Source of the DNA: Modestobacter italicus
Lineage (GTDB): Bacteria > Actinomycetota > Actinomycetes > Mycobacteriales > Geodermatophilaceae
Length of the DNA: 64,000 bases
Assembly (NCBI RefSeq): GCF_019799965.1
Contig: NZ_JABGCJ010000002.1
Location: forward strand, 558,001 to 622,000
Direction of reading: 5' to 3'
Part shown: in pieces, positions 34,580-49,929 of the stretch
How the letters are laid out: every line of letters starts with the position of its first letter
Position numbering within the stretch: position 1 is the stretch's first letter
Notes under the pieces: model-generated
Told to the model about the DNA's origin: nothing
Database searches by the model: none
What the model saw: the letters and a program-made list of their open reading frames with translations, nothing else
Made by a program: the position numbers and the translations under genes

Positions 34580-35389
34580 GTGAGCGTCCTCGACGACATC
34601 GTCGCCGGCGTCCGTGAGGACGTCGCTGCCCGGCAGGCCGCCACCCCGCTGAGCGAGGTGCAGGCCGCGGCCCGCGACGCCCGGCCGGCCCTGGACGCCC
34701 AGGCCGCGCTGCGCGCCCCCGGCGTGGGGGTGATCGCCGAGGTCAAGCGGCGCAGCCCCAGCAAGGGCGCGCTGGCCGACATCGCCGACCCGGCCGCACT
34801 GGCCGTGCAGTACGCCGCCGGTGGTGCCCGGGTGATCAGCGTGCTGACCGAGGGGCGCCGGTTCGGCGGCTCGCACGCCGACCTGGCCGCGGTCCGCGCC
34901 GCGGTCGACGTCCCGGTGCTGTGCAAGGACTTCGTGGTCAGCAGCTACCAGGTGCACGAGGCCAGGGCGCACGGGGCCGACGTCGTCCTGCTGATCGTGG
35001 CGGCGCTGGACCAGCCGGTGCTGACCGGCCTGCTGGAGCGGGTCGAGTCGCTGGGCATGACCGCCCTGGTCGAGGTGCACAGCGAGGCCGAGGCCGACCG
35101 TGCACTGACCGCAGGCGCCACGGTGATCGGCGTCAACGCCCGCGACCTGACCACGCTGTCGGTTGACCGCTCCACGTTCGAGCGGATCGCCCCTGGCCTG
35201 CCCAGCGAGGTGGTCAAGATCGCCGAGTCCGGCGTCCGTGGACCACACGACCTGATCAGCTACGCCGGCGCCGGTGCCGACGCGGTGCTGGTCGGCGAGG
35301 GGCTGGTCACCGCCGGCGACCCGCGCCAGGCCGTCGCCGACCTGGTCACCGCCGGCTCGCACCCGGCCACCCCGCGCGCCTCCCGCTGA
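34580..35389 (+). CDS. trpC: Indole-3-glycerol phosphate synthase
   Basis: Decarboxylating ring closure of CdRP to indole-glycerol phosphate. Monofunctional barrel of 269 aa; the TrpF domain found fused in E. coli is absent. Motifs: [14 protein letters not shown] (catalytic K56), [34 protein letters not shown] and [13 protein letters not shown] at 34580 with GGAGGGG just upstream. Confidence 0.96.
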   Translation: MSVLDDIVAGVREDVAARQAATPLSEVQAAARDARPALDAQAALRAPGVGVIAEVKRRSPSKGALADIADPAALAVQYAAGGARVISVLTEGRRFGGSHADLAAVRAAVDVPVLCKDFVVSSYQVHEARAHGADVVLLIVAALDQPVLTGLLERVESLGMTALVEVHSEAEADRALTAGATVIGVNARDLTTLSVDRSTFERIAPGLPSEVVKIAESGVRGPHDLISYAGAGADAVLVGEGLVTAGDPRQAVADLVTAGSHPATPRASR

Positions 35390-35401
35390 CGCGGACCTTC
35401 C

Positions 35402-35449
35402 GACCCCGCTGTCGGCAGGCCCTGCAGGAGGGCCGGGGGTGGCGGGGTC
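35402..35449. terminator. Nested hairpin between trpC and trpB
   Basis: GACCCCGC (35402-35409) pairs with 35442-35449 and encloses GGCCCT/AGGGCC (35418-35423 with 35429-35434). It lies immediately upstream of the trpB -10 box. Terminator of trpC or an operator. Confidence 0.4.
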
Positions 35450-35451
35450 CC

Positions 35452-35457
35452 TACGCT
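35452..35457 (+). promoter_or_regulatory. -10 box of trpB (leaderless)
   Basis: TACGCT ends 7 nt before the ATG at 35465, giving trpBA-lgt an independent promoter. Confidence 0.55.
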
Positions 35458-35464
35458 GGAGGGC

Positions 35465-36859
<1,395 letters not shown>

Positions 36860-36932
36860 GCGAGCGTGCGAGCAAACTGATGGACGCAGCAGCTCCGCGA
36901 ACGCGGCCGACGAGCGCCGGCGAGGAGGACTC

Positions 36933-37733
36933 GTGAGCGCGCTGCAGGACCGGATCGTCGCCGCGCGGGCCGAGGGCCGGGCCGCGCTGGTCGCCTACCT
37001 CCCCGTCGGGTACCCCGACGTGGACACCTCGATCGCGGCGATGGTCGCCGCCGTCGAGGGCGGCGCCGATGTGGTCGAGGTCGGCGTGCCCTACTCCGAC
37101 CCGGGCATGGACGGTCCGGTCATCCAGGAGGCGGTGGACGTCGCCGTCCGGGCCGGGGTCGGGCTGCCCGACGTGCTGCGCGCGGTGAGCGCGGTCGCCG
37201 AGGCCGGGGCGGTGCCGGTGGTGATGAGCTACTGGAACCCGATCGAGCGCTACGGGGTCGACCGGTTCGCCGAGGACCTGGCCGCGGCCGGCGGCGCCGG
37301 GATGATCACCCCCGACCTGATCCCGGACGAGGCCGGCGCCTGGCTGGCCGCCAGCGACCGCACCGGCCTGGACCGGGTGTTCCTGGTCGCGCCGTCGTCC
37401 ACCGACGCCCGGCTGGCCAGCACCGTCGCCGCCTGCCGGGGCTTCGTCTACGCGGCCTCCACGATGGGCGTCACCGGCACCCGGGCCACGGTGGGCGACG
37501 CCGCCGAGCGGCTGGTCGCCCGGACCCGGGCGGTCGCCGGCGACCTGCCGGTCTGCGTCGGGCTGGGCGTCTCCGACGGCGACCAGGCCGCCGAGGTGGC
37601 CGGCTTCGCCGACGGGGTCATCGTCGGCTCGGCCTACGTGCGCACCCTGCTGGAGGACCGGGGCCCCGACGGCGTGCGTGTCCTGTCCCGTGAGCTCGCC
37701 GAAGGCGTCCGCCGTGCGAAGGTGCGGACATGA
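36933..37733 (+). CDS. trpA: Tryptophan synthase alpha chain
   Basis: Cleaves indole-glycerol phosphate to indole and G3P, channelling indole to TrpB. Protein of 266 aa with catalytic E49 and D60 (VVEVGVPYSDPGMDGPVIQ) and FVYAASTMGVTGTR. GAGGAGGA lies 4 nt before the GTG. Its TGA overlaps lgt (ATGA). Confidence 0.96.
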   Translation: MSALQDRIVAARAEGRAALVAYLPVGYPDVDTSIAAMVAAVEGGADVVEVGVPYSDPGMDGPVIQEAVDVAVRAGVGLPDVLRAVSAVAEAGAVPVVMSYWNPIERYGVDRFAEDLAAAGGAGMITPDLIPDEAGAWLAASDRTGLDRVFLVAPSSTDARLASTVAACRGFVYAASTMGVTGTRATVGDAAERLVARTRAVAGDLPVCVGLGVSDGDQAAEVAGFADGVIVGSAYVRTLLEDRGPDGVRVLSRELAEGVRRAKVRT

Positions 37734-38746
37734 CCGTGCTCGCTGCGATCCCCAGCCCGACCCAGGCCGTCTGGGAGATCGGGCCGTTCCCGCTGCGCGC
37801 GTACGCGCTGTGCATCATCGCCGGCATCGTGGCCGCCGCCTGGCTCGGCGAACGCCGCTGGGTCGCCCGCGGGGGAGCCCCCGGCGACGTGCTGGACGTC
37901 GCGGTCTGGGCGGTGCCCTTCGGCATCGTCGGTGGCCGCATCTACCACGTGCTCACCACGCCCGAGCCCTACTTCGGCGAGGGCGGGGACCCGCTGCGGG
38001 CCTTCGCCATCTGGGACGGCGGCCTGGGCATCTGGGGCGCCATCGCCCTCGGCGCCCTGGGCGCGTGGATCGGCTGCCGGCAGCGCGGCATCCCGTTGCC
38101 GGCGTGGGCCGATGCGCTGGCGCCGGGCATCGTGCTGGCCCAGGCGATCGGCCGGCTGGGCAACTGGTGGAACAACGAGCTGTACGGCGGGCCCACCGAC
38201 CTGCCGTGGGCACTCACCATCCACCGGTGGGACCCCTCGGCCGGGCGGGCACTGACCGGCCCCGACGGTGCCGCCCTGGTGCTGGGCACCTTCCACCCGA
38301 CGTTCCTCTACGAGCTGCTGTGGAACGTCGGGGTGGCGCTGCTGGTCATCTGGGCCGACCGCCGGTTCCGGCTCTCCCACGGGCGGGCGTTCGCGCTCTA
38401 CGTGGCCGCCTACTGTGCCGGCCGGGTGTGGATCGAGGCGTTGCGGATCGACACCGCCGAGCAGTTCTTCGGCATCCGGCTCAACGTCTTCACCTCGATC
38501 GTCGTAGGGCTGCTGGCGGTGGCCTACCTGTTCGCCCAGCGTGGCCGCCCGCGGGAGGTCATCACCCGCGGCGCCGACCTGGCCGCCGCGAAGGGACAGC
38601 CCGCCGAGGGTGGCGCCACGGTCGCCGCCGCCCCGGCCGAGGGTGGTCCCGCCGGTGAGGGCGCGGTGACCCCGGCCGACCGGGCGGGGGAGCCCGGCGA
38701 GGGCCCGGGGGACCGCCGCCCGGGCACGACGCCGCCGGCGGGCTGA
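37730..38746 (+). CDS. lgt: Prolipoprotein diacylglyceryl transferase
   Basis: Membrane enzyme that moves diacylglycerol from phosphatidylglycerol to the lipobox cysteine, the step before LspA. Protein of 338 aa with seven membrane spans. Signature AIGRLGNWWNNELYGGPTDL, plus VGGRIYHVLT and a GRVWIEALRIDTAEQFFGIRLN block near the last span. The final roughly 65 residues form a cytoplasmic tail rich in Ala, Glu, Gly and Pro, as in many actinobacterial Lgt proteins. Coupled to trpA. Confidence 0.96.
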   Translation: MTVLAAIPSPTQAVWEIGPFPLRAYALCIIAGIVAAAWLGERRWVARGGAPGDVLDVAVWAVPFGIVGGRIYHVLTTPEPYFGEGGDPLRAFAIWDGGLGIWGAIALGALGAWIGCRQRGIPLPAWADALAPGIVLAQAIGRLGNWWNNELYGGPTDLPWALTIHRWDPSAGRALTGPDGAALVLGTFHPTFLYELLWNVGVALLVIWADRRFRLSHGRAFALYVAAYCAGRVWIEALRIDTAEQFFGIRLNVFTSIVVGLLAVAYLFAQRGRPREVITRGADLAAAKGQPAEGGATVAAAPAEGGPAGEGAVTPADRAGEPGEGPGDRRPGTTPPAG

Positions 38747-39148
38747 CCACCGGCAGGCGAGCCCAGCCGGCGGCCGGCGCCACCCGGCGACGTCCTCGCG
38801 TCGTCACCAGGGTGAGACCTGGCAGACATGTCGCTCAGGTGTCGTTGCTGTGTACGCTCGTCGTCGGCCGACCAGTGATCCTGGGCCGGCCGGCGACGTC
38901 GGAACCGGGCCAGCGCTGCCCCGCGCACGACCACCCCCGCGGACACACACCCCGCGGGCGCGCGGGTACCAGGGCAGGCTCGACGTACCGTGTCCCGCCG
39001 GCCCCGTTGCCCCACCCGTCGGACCGCACCGGTCCTCCCCGCACCGCCCCACCCGCTTCGACACGACCCGGCGGGGTCTGCGTGACCCCCCGCACCAGCG
39101 CCACCGCTCCGGCGGCCGGCGCCGCGGCCAGCCGACGACGGGAGTGAC
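38747..39148. other. 402-bp leader region of gltB
   Basis: No gene is supported. A -10 box TACGCT at 38853-38858 would leave a leader of about 285 nt before gltB. The leader contains repeated CCCCGCGG blocks (near 38933 and 38949) and C-rich single-stranded stretches. GGGAG precedes the ATG at 39149. Confidence 0.5.
38853..38858 (+). promoter_or_regulatory. Probable -10 box of gltBD
   Basis: TACGCT; a weak TGTCGC lies 18 nt upstream. No nitrogen-regulator box was recognised by eye. Confidence 0.4.
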
Positions 39149-43847
<4,699 letters not shown>

Positions 43848-43855
<8 letters not shown>

Positions 43856-45335
43856 TCAGACCGGTTTCCTCAAGTACGACCGGCAGATGCCGCCGCGGCG
43901 GCCGGTGGACCTCCGGCTGCTGGACTGGCGTGAGGTCTACCTGACCCGCGACACCGGCGAGGACGCCGTCTTCCCGGTGGCCGCGGTGCGGGAGCAGGCC
44001 GCGCGCTGCATGGACTGCGGCATCCCGTTCTGTCACCACGGCTGCCCGCTGGGCAACCTGATCCCGGAGTGGAACGACCTCGCCCGCCGGGACGACTGGC
44101 AGGAGGCGATCGAGCGGCTGCACGCGACCAACAACTTCCCGGAGTTCACCGGGAAGCTCTGCCCGGCGCCGTGCGAGTCCGCCTGCGTGCTCAACCTGGA
44201 GAACTCACCCGTCACGATCAAGCAGATCGAGTGGGAGATCATCGACCAGGCGTTCGTCAACGGCTGGGTCACCCCGCAGCCGCCGGCGGAGCTCACCGGC
44301 AAGAAGGTCGCCGTCATCGGCTCGGGGCCGGCCGGGCTGGCCGCTGCCCAGCAGCTGACCCGGGCCGGCCACGAGGTCACCGTCTACGAGCGGGACGACC
44401 GGATCGGCGGCCTCATCCGCTACGGCATCCCCGAGTTCAAGATGGAGAAGCGCCACCTGGACCGGCGGCTGGACCAGATGCGCGCCGAGGGCACCCGGTT
44501 CGTCACCGACGTCCACGTCGGGGGCTCCGGGGAGGGCGCGCTGTCGGTCGAGGCGCTGCGGGCCGACCACGACGCCGTCGTCCTGGCCATCGGCACCCCG
44601 GTCGCCCGCGACCTGCCGCTGCCCGGCCGGGACCTGCAAGGCGTGCACTTCGCCATGGAGTACCTGCCCTTCGGCAACCGGGAGGCGCTCGGCGAGCTCG
44701 ACGACCCGCCGCTGTCGGCCAAGGGCAAGCACGTCGTGATCATCGGTGGCGGCGACACCGGCGCGGACTGCCTGGGCACCGCCCACCGGCAGGGCGCGGC
44801 GAGCGTGGCCCAGCTGGACTACAAGCCGGCGCCGGCCGGCACCCGACCGCAGGACAACCCCTGGCCGACCTACGAGATGGTGCTGCGCGTCTCCCCGGCC
44901 CACGAGGAGGGCGGCGAGCGGTTGTTCGCCGTCAACACCGAGGCGTTCCTGGGTGACGAGCAGGGGCACGTGCGGGGCATCCAGGTGACCGAGATCGAGC
45001 TGGTGGACGGCCAGCGCGTCCCGGTGCCGAACAGCACCCGCGAGCTGCCCGCCGACCTGGTGCTGCTGGCGCTGGGCTACACCGGCCCGGAGACCACCGG
45101 GCTGGTCGAGGAGCTCGGCTGCGGCGTCGACGAGCGCGGCCGGGTCGCCCGGGACGGCGACTACATGTCCAGCGTGCCCGGGGTCTTCGTCGCCGGGGAC
45201 ATGGGGCGCGGTCAGTCGCTGATCGTCTGGGCGATCGCCGAGGGCCGCGCCGCGGCGGCCGCCGTGGACACCTGGCTGACCGGCGAGTCGATGCTGCCCC
45301 GCCCGGTGACCCCGGACGCCGTCCCGCTGCGCTGA
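43848..45335 (+). CDS. gltD: Glutamate synthase, small subunit
   Basis: FAD and 4Fe-4S NADPH-oxidising beta subunit of 495 aa delivering electrons to GltB. N-terminal cluster cysteines C54, C57, C62, C66 ([13 protein letters not shown]) and C105, C109, C113 (CPAPCESAC). FAD site GSGPAG (158-163), NADPH site [16 protein letters not shown]-terminal [20 protein letters not shown] closes the FAD pocket. GTG at 43848 inside gltB. Confidence 0.97.
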
Positions 45336-45342
45336 CGAAGGA

Positions 45343-45387
45343 CCCCTCCGCCGCACGACGCGCACCGCACGCCGTGGGGCGGAGGGG
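45343..45387 (+). terminator. Terminator of gltBD
   Basis: CCCCTCCGCC (45343-45352) pairs with GGCGGAGGGG (45378-45387), just after the gltD stop, followed by CCGTT. Confidence 0.65.
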
Positions 45388-45423
45388 CCGTTCCAGCACG
45401 TCAGGACGTCTGGAACGACTGCT

Positions 45424-45474
45424 GCCCCTCGGGGGGACACGACGGACCCGGTCCGCTGTGTCCGCCCGAGGGGC
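45424..45474. promoter_or_regulatory. 17-bp inverted repeat over the pyk promoter
   Basis: Arms 45424-45440 and 45458-45474 pair in 16 of 17 positions. The element ends 3 nt before the pyk -10 box and covers the -35 zone, so an operator or a cruciform is possible. Confidence 0.5.
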
Positions 45475-45477
45475 GAC

Positions 45478-45483
45478 TAGTTT
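45478..45483 (+). promoter_or_regulatory. -10 box of pyk (leaderless)
   Basis: TAGTTT ends 6 nt before the ATG at 45490. Confidence 0.55.
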
Positions 45484-45489
45484 TGCCTC

Positions 45490-46905
45490 ATGTCTCGTCG
45501 CGCCAAGATCGTCTGCACGCTGGGTCCGGCCACCGGCTCCCTGGAGCAGATCACCGCCCTCGTCGAGGCCGGCATGGACGTCGCCCGCCTCAACTTCAGC
45601 CACGGCAAGCACGCCGACCACGAGAAGTCCTACCGGCTCGTGCGCGAGGCCTCGGACAAGGTCGGCCGCGCCGTCGCCATCCTGGCCGACCTGCAGGGCC
45701 CCAAGATCCGCCTCGGCACGTTCGCCGACGGCCCGGTCGTGTGGGAGACCGGCAGCCGGGTCTGCATCACCGTCGAGGACGTCGAGGGCACCGCCGAGCG
45801 CGTCTCGACGACCTACAAGGACCTCGCCAACGACGCCCGGGTGGGCGACCGGCTGCTCGTCGACGACGGCAAGCTGGCCCTCACCGTCGTCGAGGTCGAC
45901 GGCCCGGACGTCTTCTGCCTGGTGCTCGAGGGCGGGCCGGTCTCGAACAACAAGGGCCTGTCGCTGCCCGGGGTCGCCGTCAGCGTGCCCGCGATGTCGG
46001 AGAAGGACGCCGAGGACCTGCGCTTCGCGCTCTCCCTGGGCGTGGACTTCATCGCGCTGTCCTTCGTCCGGCACGCCCGCGACGTCGAGCTGGTGCGCGA
46101 GATCATGCACCAGGAGGACGTCGAGGTCCCGGTGATCGCCAAGCTGGAGAAGCCGGAGGCCGTCGAGAACCTCGAGGCGATCGTCGAGGCCTTCGACGGC
46201 GTCATGGTCGCCCGCGGTGACCTGGGCGTGGAGCTCCCGCTGGAGCAGGTGCCGCTGGTGCAGAAGCGCGCGGTGCAGGTGGCCCGGGAGTACAACAAGC
46301 CGGTCATCGTGGCCACGCAGATGCTCGAGTCGATGATCGAGAACTCCCGGCCGACCCGCGCCGAGGCCTCCGACGTCGCCAACGCCGTCCTCGACGGCGC
46401 GGACGCGGTGATGCTGTCCGGGGAGACCTCGGTGGGCAAGTTCCCGATCATCGCGGTGAAGACGATGGAGCGGATCATCGACGCCGTCGAGACCGACGAG
46501 ATCCTCAGCCCGGCGGTGACCCGGGCGCCCGGGTCCCGGCCCGGCGCGATCGTGCGCGCGGCCAAGGACATCGGCGAGGCCCTCGACGTCGCCGCGCTCG
46601 CGGCCTTCACCTCGACCGGCAAGAGCGCCCAGCGGCTCGCGGCGCTGCACACCCGGCTGCCGATCCTGGCCTTCACCAACGACCCGCGGGTGCGCAGCCG
46701 GCTGGCGCTGTCCTGGGGCGTGGAGACCTTCATCGTGCCCACCGTCGAGCACACCGACGACATGGTCGCCCAGGTCGACTTCTCGCTGCTGTCGATCGGC
46801 CGGCTCAAGGAGGGGGACCAGGTCGTCGTCGTGGCCGGCTCCCCGCCGAACACCGCCGGCTCCACCAACCTGATCCGCGTCCACGAGGTGGGGACCGAGG
46901 CGTGA
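45490..46905 (+). CDS. pyk: Pyruvate kinase
   Basis: Last step of glycolysis: PEP + ADP to pyruvate + ATP. Protein of 471 aa. Starts RRAKIVCTLGPATGS. Metal and substrate residues appear in MVARGDLGVELP and KPVIVATQMLESMIENSRPT, and VMLSGETSVGKFP follows. Beta-barrel domain at about 70-165 and the C-terminal allosteric domain from about 340. Size is typical of bacterial enzymes. Overlaps the thioesterase start (GTGA). Confidence 0.97.
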   Translation: MSRRAKIVCTLGPATGSLEQITALVEAGMDVARLNFSHGKHADHEKSYRLVREASDKVGRAVAILADLQGPKIRLGTFADGPVVWETGSRVCITVEDVEGTAERVSTTYKDLANDARVGDRLLVDDGKLALTVVEVDGPDVFCLVLEGGPVSNNKGLSLPGVAVSVPAMSEKDAEDLRFALSLGVDFIALSFVRHARDVELVREIMHQEDVEVPVIAKLEKPEAVENLEAIVEAFDGVMVARGDLGVELPLEQVPLVQKRAVQVAREYNKPVIVATQMLESMIENSRPTRAEASDVANAVLDGADAVMLSGETSVGKFPIIAVKTMERIIDAVETDEILSPAVTRAPGSRPGAIVRAAKDIGEALDVAALAAFTSTGKSAQRLAALHTRLPILAFTNDPRVRSRLALSWGVETFIVPTVEHTDDMVAQVDFSLLSIGRLKEGDQVVVVAGSPPNTAGSTNLIRVHEVGTEA

Positions 46906-47789
46906 CGGCCGGGGTCGCGCAGCCGGGGGAGACCCCGGCTGCGGAGCTGATGCTGGTCCTGGACCTGGAAGAGCGCGGTCCGGACCTCTACGTCGGCACG
47001 ACCCCGAGCACGCCGCTGCAGCGGATCTTCGGTGGTCAGGTCGCGGCGCAGGCGCTGACCGCCGCGAACGCGACGGTGCCGGGTGACCGGGCGGTGCACT
47101 CGCTGCACTCCTACTTCCTGCGGCCGGGCGACCCGCACGAGGAGATCCGCTACGAGGTGGACCGGATCCGCGAGGGCCGGTCGTTCAGCACCCGGCGGGT
47201 GGTGGCGCGGCAGACCCGCAAGGGCGAGGACGTCGCCATCTTCGCGCTGACCGCCGACTTCACCGCCGGCGAGCGGCCGGTGGTCGAGCACTCGCTGCCG
47301 ATGCCGCAGGTGCCCGGCCCCGAGGGGCTGCCCGGCCTGGCCGAGGTGGCCGCGGCGCACCCCGCGCAGGGCAAGGCGTCCCAGGCGATCGGCCGGGCGG
47401 TGGAGCAGCGCTACCTCAGCGACCCGTTCGACCCCGCTCCCCGGCTGCCCCCGGACACCGCGTTCCGGGTGTGGTTCCGGGTGGCCGGGCGACTGCCGGA
47501 CGACGACGCGGTGCACGCCGCGGCGCTCACCTTCGTCAGCGACCTCACCCTGCTCTCGGCCGGGCTGGCCCGGATCGGCGGCGGGTGGGGTGGCTCGGTG
47601 GTCGGCGCGAGCCTGGACCACGCGGTGTGGTTCCACCGGCCGGTGCGCGCCGACGAGTGGTTCCTCTACGAGACCGACAGCCCTGCGGCGGCGAGTGGGC
47701 GCGCGCTGTGCTTCGGGCAGATCTGGGCCGCCGACGGCACCCACGTGGCCACCGTCGCCCAGGAGGGCCTCATCCGCTCCCTCGGCTGA
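46902..47789 (+). CDS. tesB: Acyl-CoA thioesterase II (TesB-type)
   Basis: 295-aa double hot-dog thioesterase that hydrolyses medium and long acyl-CoAs. First hot-dog: RIFGGQVAAQALTAANATVP, SLHSYFLRPGDP. Second hot-dog: SDLTLLSAGLARIGG, SLDHAVWFHRPVRADEWFLYE. The acidic residue expected in the catalytic triad is in the SDLTLL strand. GTG overlaps the pyk stop, so the two are co-transcribed. Confidence 0.93.
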   Translation: MTAGVAQPGETPAAELMLVLDLEERGPDLYVGTTPSTPLQRIFGGQVAAQALTAANATVPGDRAVHSLHSYFLRPGDPHEEIRYEVDRIREGRSFSTRRVVARQTRKGEDVAIFALTADFTAGERPVVEHSLPMPQVPGPEGLPGLAEVAAAHPAQGKASQAIGRAVEQRYLSDPFDPAPRLPPDTAFRVWFRVAGRLPDDDAVHAAALTFVSDLTLLSAGLARIGGGWGGSVVGASLDHAVWFHRPVRADEWFLYETDSPAAASGRALCFGQIWAADGTHVATVAQEGLIRSLG

Positions 47790-47812
47790 CCCACCCCCGG
47801 TCGAGCTGCGGT

Positions 47813-47861
47813 CGCGCAGTCGCCGGGGCCTCCGCGCGGACGGAGACCCGGCGACTGCGCG
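47813..47861. terminator. Bidirectional terminator, tesB / decarboxylase
   Basis: Perfect 15-bp arms 47813-47827 (CGCGCAGTCGCCGGG) and 47847-47861, between two convergent genes. Confidence 0.65.
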
Positions 47862-47867
47862 GCCGCG

Positions 47868-49736
47868 TCAGTCGGGCAGCCGGTCCGTCGCGGTCGGGAG
47901 GTCGGTCTGGCCGGTCGCCTGCGCGGCCGTCTCGTCCCACGCTGCGGGCGTCTCGACGTCGGGGGCGCCGGGCGCCGGTGTCTCGACCGCGGTCGCCTCG
48001 TCGGCCGGCACCTCGACGGCCGTGGCCGGCTCGGTCGCCGGCTGTCCGCCCGTGGCCTGCTCCGGCGCGCCCGTGACCGGCTCGTCACCCGCCGGCTGGG
48101 CAGCCTGCTCGGTGGTCGCCTCCTCCGCCGCCGCGGGCTCCGTGGACGAGTGCTCCGCCGCGGCCTGCTGGGCGGCCCGCTCGGCGGCCGCCCGCTCTGC
48201 CTGCCCCCGGGCGCGCTGCTCGGCCTCCTGACGTTCGGCCAGTTCCCGGGCGCGCTGCTCGGCCTGCTGCTCGGCGAAGTCGTTGGCCAGCCAGTCGTGG
48301 CCCTCGCACAGCAGTGCCCACGCCCGCTCGACGTGTGCGCGGGTCGTCGCCGGGGCGCCGATCGCCACGCGCAGCACGGCCCGGCCGTTGACGGTGGTGT
48401 GGGTGAGGAAGACCTCGCCGCCGTCGTTGAGCCGGTCCAGCAGGGTCATGGTCGCCACGTCGGCGTCCACACCGGCTGGCCACCGCGGCTGCAGGCAGAC
48501 CAGGGACAGCGGGTGCGGCGCGACGACGTCGAACCGGTCGTCCGCGCGGGCCCAGCCGGCGAGCTCCTGGGCCAGTGCCACGTGCGCGCGGATGTGCTCG
48601 CGCAGCCCCTCGGCGCCGTACCAGCGGACGACGAACCAGAGCTTCAGTGCCCGGAACCGCCGTCCGAGCTCGATCTGCCAGTCGCGGTAGTCGACGACCG
48701 TGCCGGTGTCGGTCGCGGCGTTGCGCAGGTACTCGGGGAGGATCGACAGCGCCCCGGTGAGCGCGGCCCGGTCGGCGACCCAGAACAGCGTCGCGTCGAA
48801 CCCGGTGAGCAGCCACTTGTGCGCGTCGGTGGTGTAGCTGTCGGCCCACTCGACACCGGTCTGCAGCGCGCGCAGCTCCGGGACGACCGCACTGACCCCG
48901 GCGTAGGCGGCGTCGACGTGCAGCCACACGCCGTGGCGCTGGCACACCGCCCCGAGTTCGGCGAGCGGGTCGATCGCGGTGGTTGACGTGGTCCCGACCG
49001 TGGCGCAGACCAGCACGGGGGTGAACCCACGGGCGACGTCGCGCTCCAGCCGCTGGGCCAGCGCCCGCGGGCTCATCGCCAGGTCGGCGTCCACCTCGAC
49101 GATGCGGATGGCGTCGGTGCCCAGGCCGGCGATCCGGGCCGCCTTCTCCATCGAGCTGTGCGTCTGGGCGGAGACGTAGACGGTGTGGTCCTCGGGGCGG
49201 ACCCCGTGGCGCAGCGTGGCGCCCTTGCTGGCCCGGTGCAGCGCGGCGAGCAGCGCGATGAGGTTCACGCCGGAGCTGGAGTCCTGGACGACGCCGCCGC
49301 CGGTGCCGGTGGACCGGAAGGACTCCGGCAGGCCCATCAGCTCGGCGAACCAGTCCATGACGTGCTGCTCGAGCTCGGTGGCCGCCGGGCTGGTCACCCA
49401 CGACATCCCCTGCACGCCCAGGCCGGCCGACACGAGGTCGCCGAGCACGGAGGGCCCGGAGGTGTTCGCCGGGAAGTAGCCGAAGAAGCCCGGGTGCTGC
49501 CAGTGCGTGATCCCCGGCATCACGACGCGGTCCAGGTCACCCAGCACCGCGGAGAACGGCTCGCCCTGCTCGGGGGCCGCGGGGGGCAGCGAGGCGCGGA
49601 CGTCGCCGGGGGAGACCCGTGAGCGGACCGGGAAGGAGGCCGGGTCGTCCTGCAGGCGCGACCAGTAGTCGGCGATCCAGTCGACGACCTGGTGGCCGTG
49701 CTGGCGGAACTGCTCGGGGGTCATGTGGCCGGTCAC
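47868..49736 (-). CDS. Group II PLP-dependent amino-acid decarboxylase with a long tail
   Basis: 622-aa protein of the aromatic-amino-acid decarboxylase/glutamate decarboxylase-like group. The first roughly 485 residues form the enzyme: FRQHGHQVVDWIADYW, HPGFFGYFPANTSGPSVLGD, ATVGTTSTTAIDPL, HVDAAYAG and TDAHKWLLTGFD (PLP lysine K307). Substrate (Trp, Phe, Tyr, DOPA) unknown. The last 135 residues are Ala/Glu/Gln- then Thr/Pro-rich low complexity, absent from typical members. The GTG at 49736 is 6 nt after TACGGT; a relic copy at 52488-52875 is conserved up to the same point. Confidence 0.88.
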   Translation of the reverse strand: MTGHMTPEQFRQHGHQVVDWIADYWSRLQDDPASFPVRSRVSPGDVRASLPPAAPEQGEPFSAVLGDLDRVVMPGITHWQHPGFFGYFPANTSGPSVLGDLVSAGLGVQGMSWVTSPAATELEQHVMDWFAELMGLPESFRSTGTGGGVVQDSSSGVNLIALLAALHRASKGATLRHGVRPEDHTVYVSAQTHSSMEKAARIAGLGTDAIRIVEVDADLAMSPRALAQRLERDVARGFTPVLVCATVGTTSTTAIDPLAELGAVCQRHGVWLHVDAAYAGVSAVVPELRALQTGVEWADSYTTDAHKWLLTGFDATLFWVADRAALTGALSILPEYLRNAATDTGTVVDYRDWQIELGRRFRALKLWFVVRWYGAEGLREHIRAHVALAQELAGWARADDRFDVVAPHPLSLVCLQPRWPAGVDADVATMTLLDRLNDGGEVFLTHTTVNGRAVLRVAIGAPATTRAHVERAWALLCEGHDWLANDFAEQQAEQRARELAERQEAEQRARGQAERAAAERAAQQAAAEHSSTEPAAAEEATTEQAAQPAGDEPVTGAPEQATGGQPATEPATAVEVPADEATAVETPAPGAPDVETPAAWDETAAQATGQTDLPTATDRLPD

Positions 49737-49742
49737 AGCGCC

Positions 49743-49748
49743 ACCGTA
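49743..49748 (-). promoter_or_regulatory. -10 box of the decarboxylase (leaderless)
   Basis: TACGGT (minus strand) ends 6 nt before the GTG at 49736. The relic copy retains TACCGT at the same place but has GTC instead of GTG. Confidence 0.5.
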
Positions 49749-49929
49749 TTGATCGAGCGTCCGGCCCGCGGCCGCGGGGGCTGTGCACCCAGCGCGGGGA
49801 CCAGGGGTGGTCATGAGTGGGGCCCGGAGGGTCCTGCGATCAAGCGACGGTGCGGCTCAACGCCGGTCGGGATCGGCACGTGGCCGCGATGCGATGGGTA
49901 GTCGTGAGGAGTGGGGTCTGGAGGGCCCC

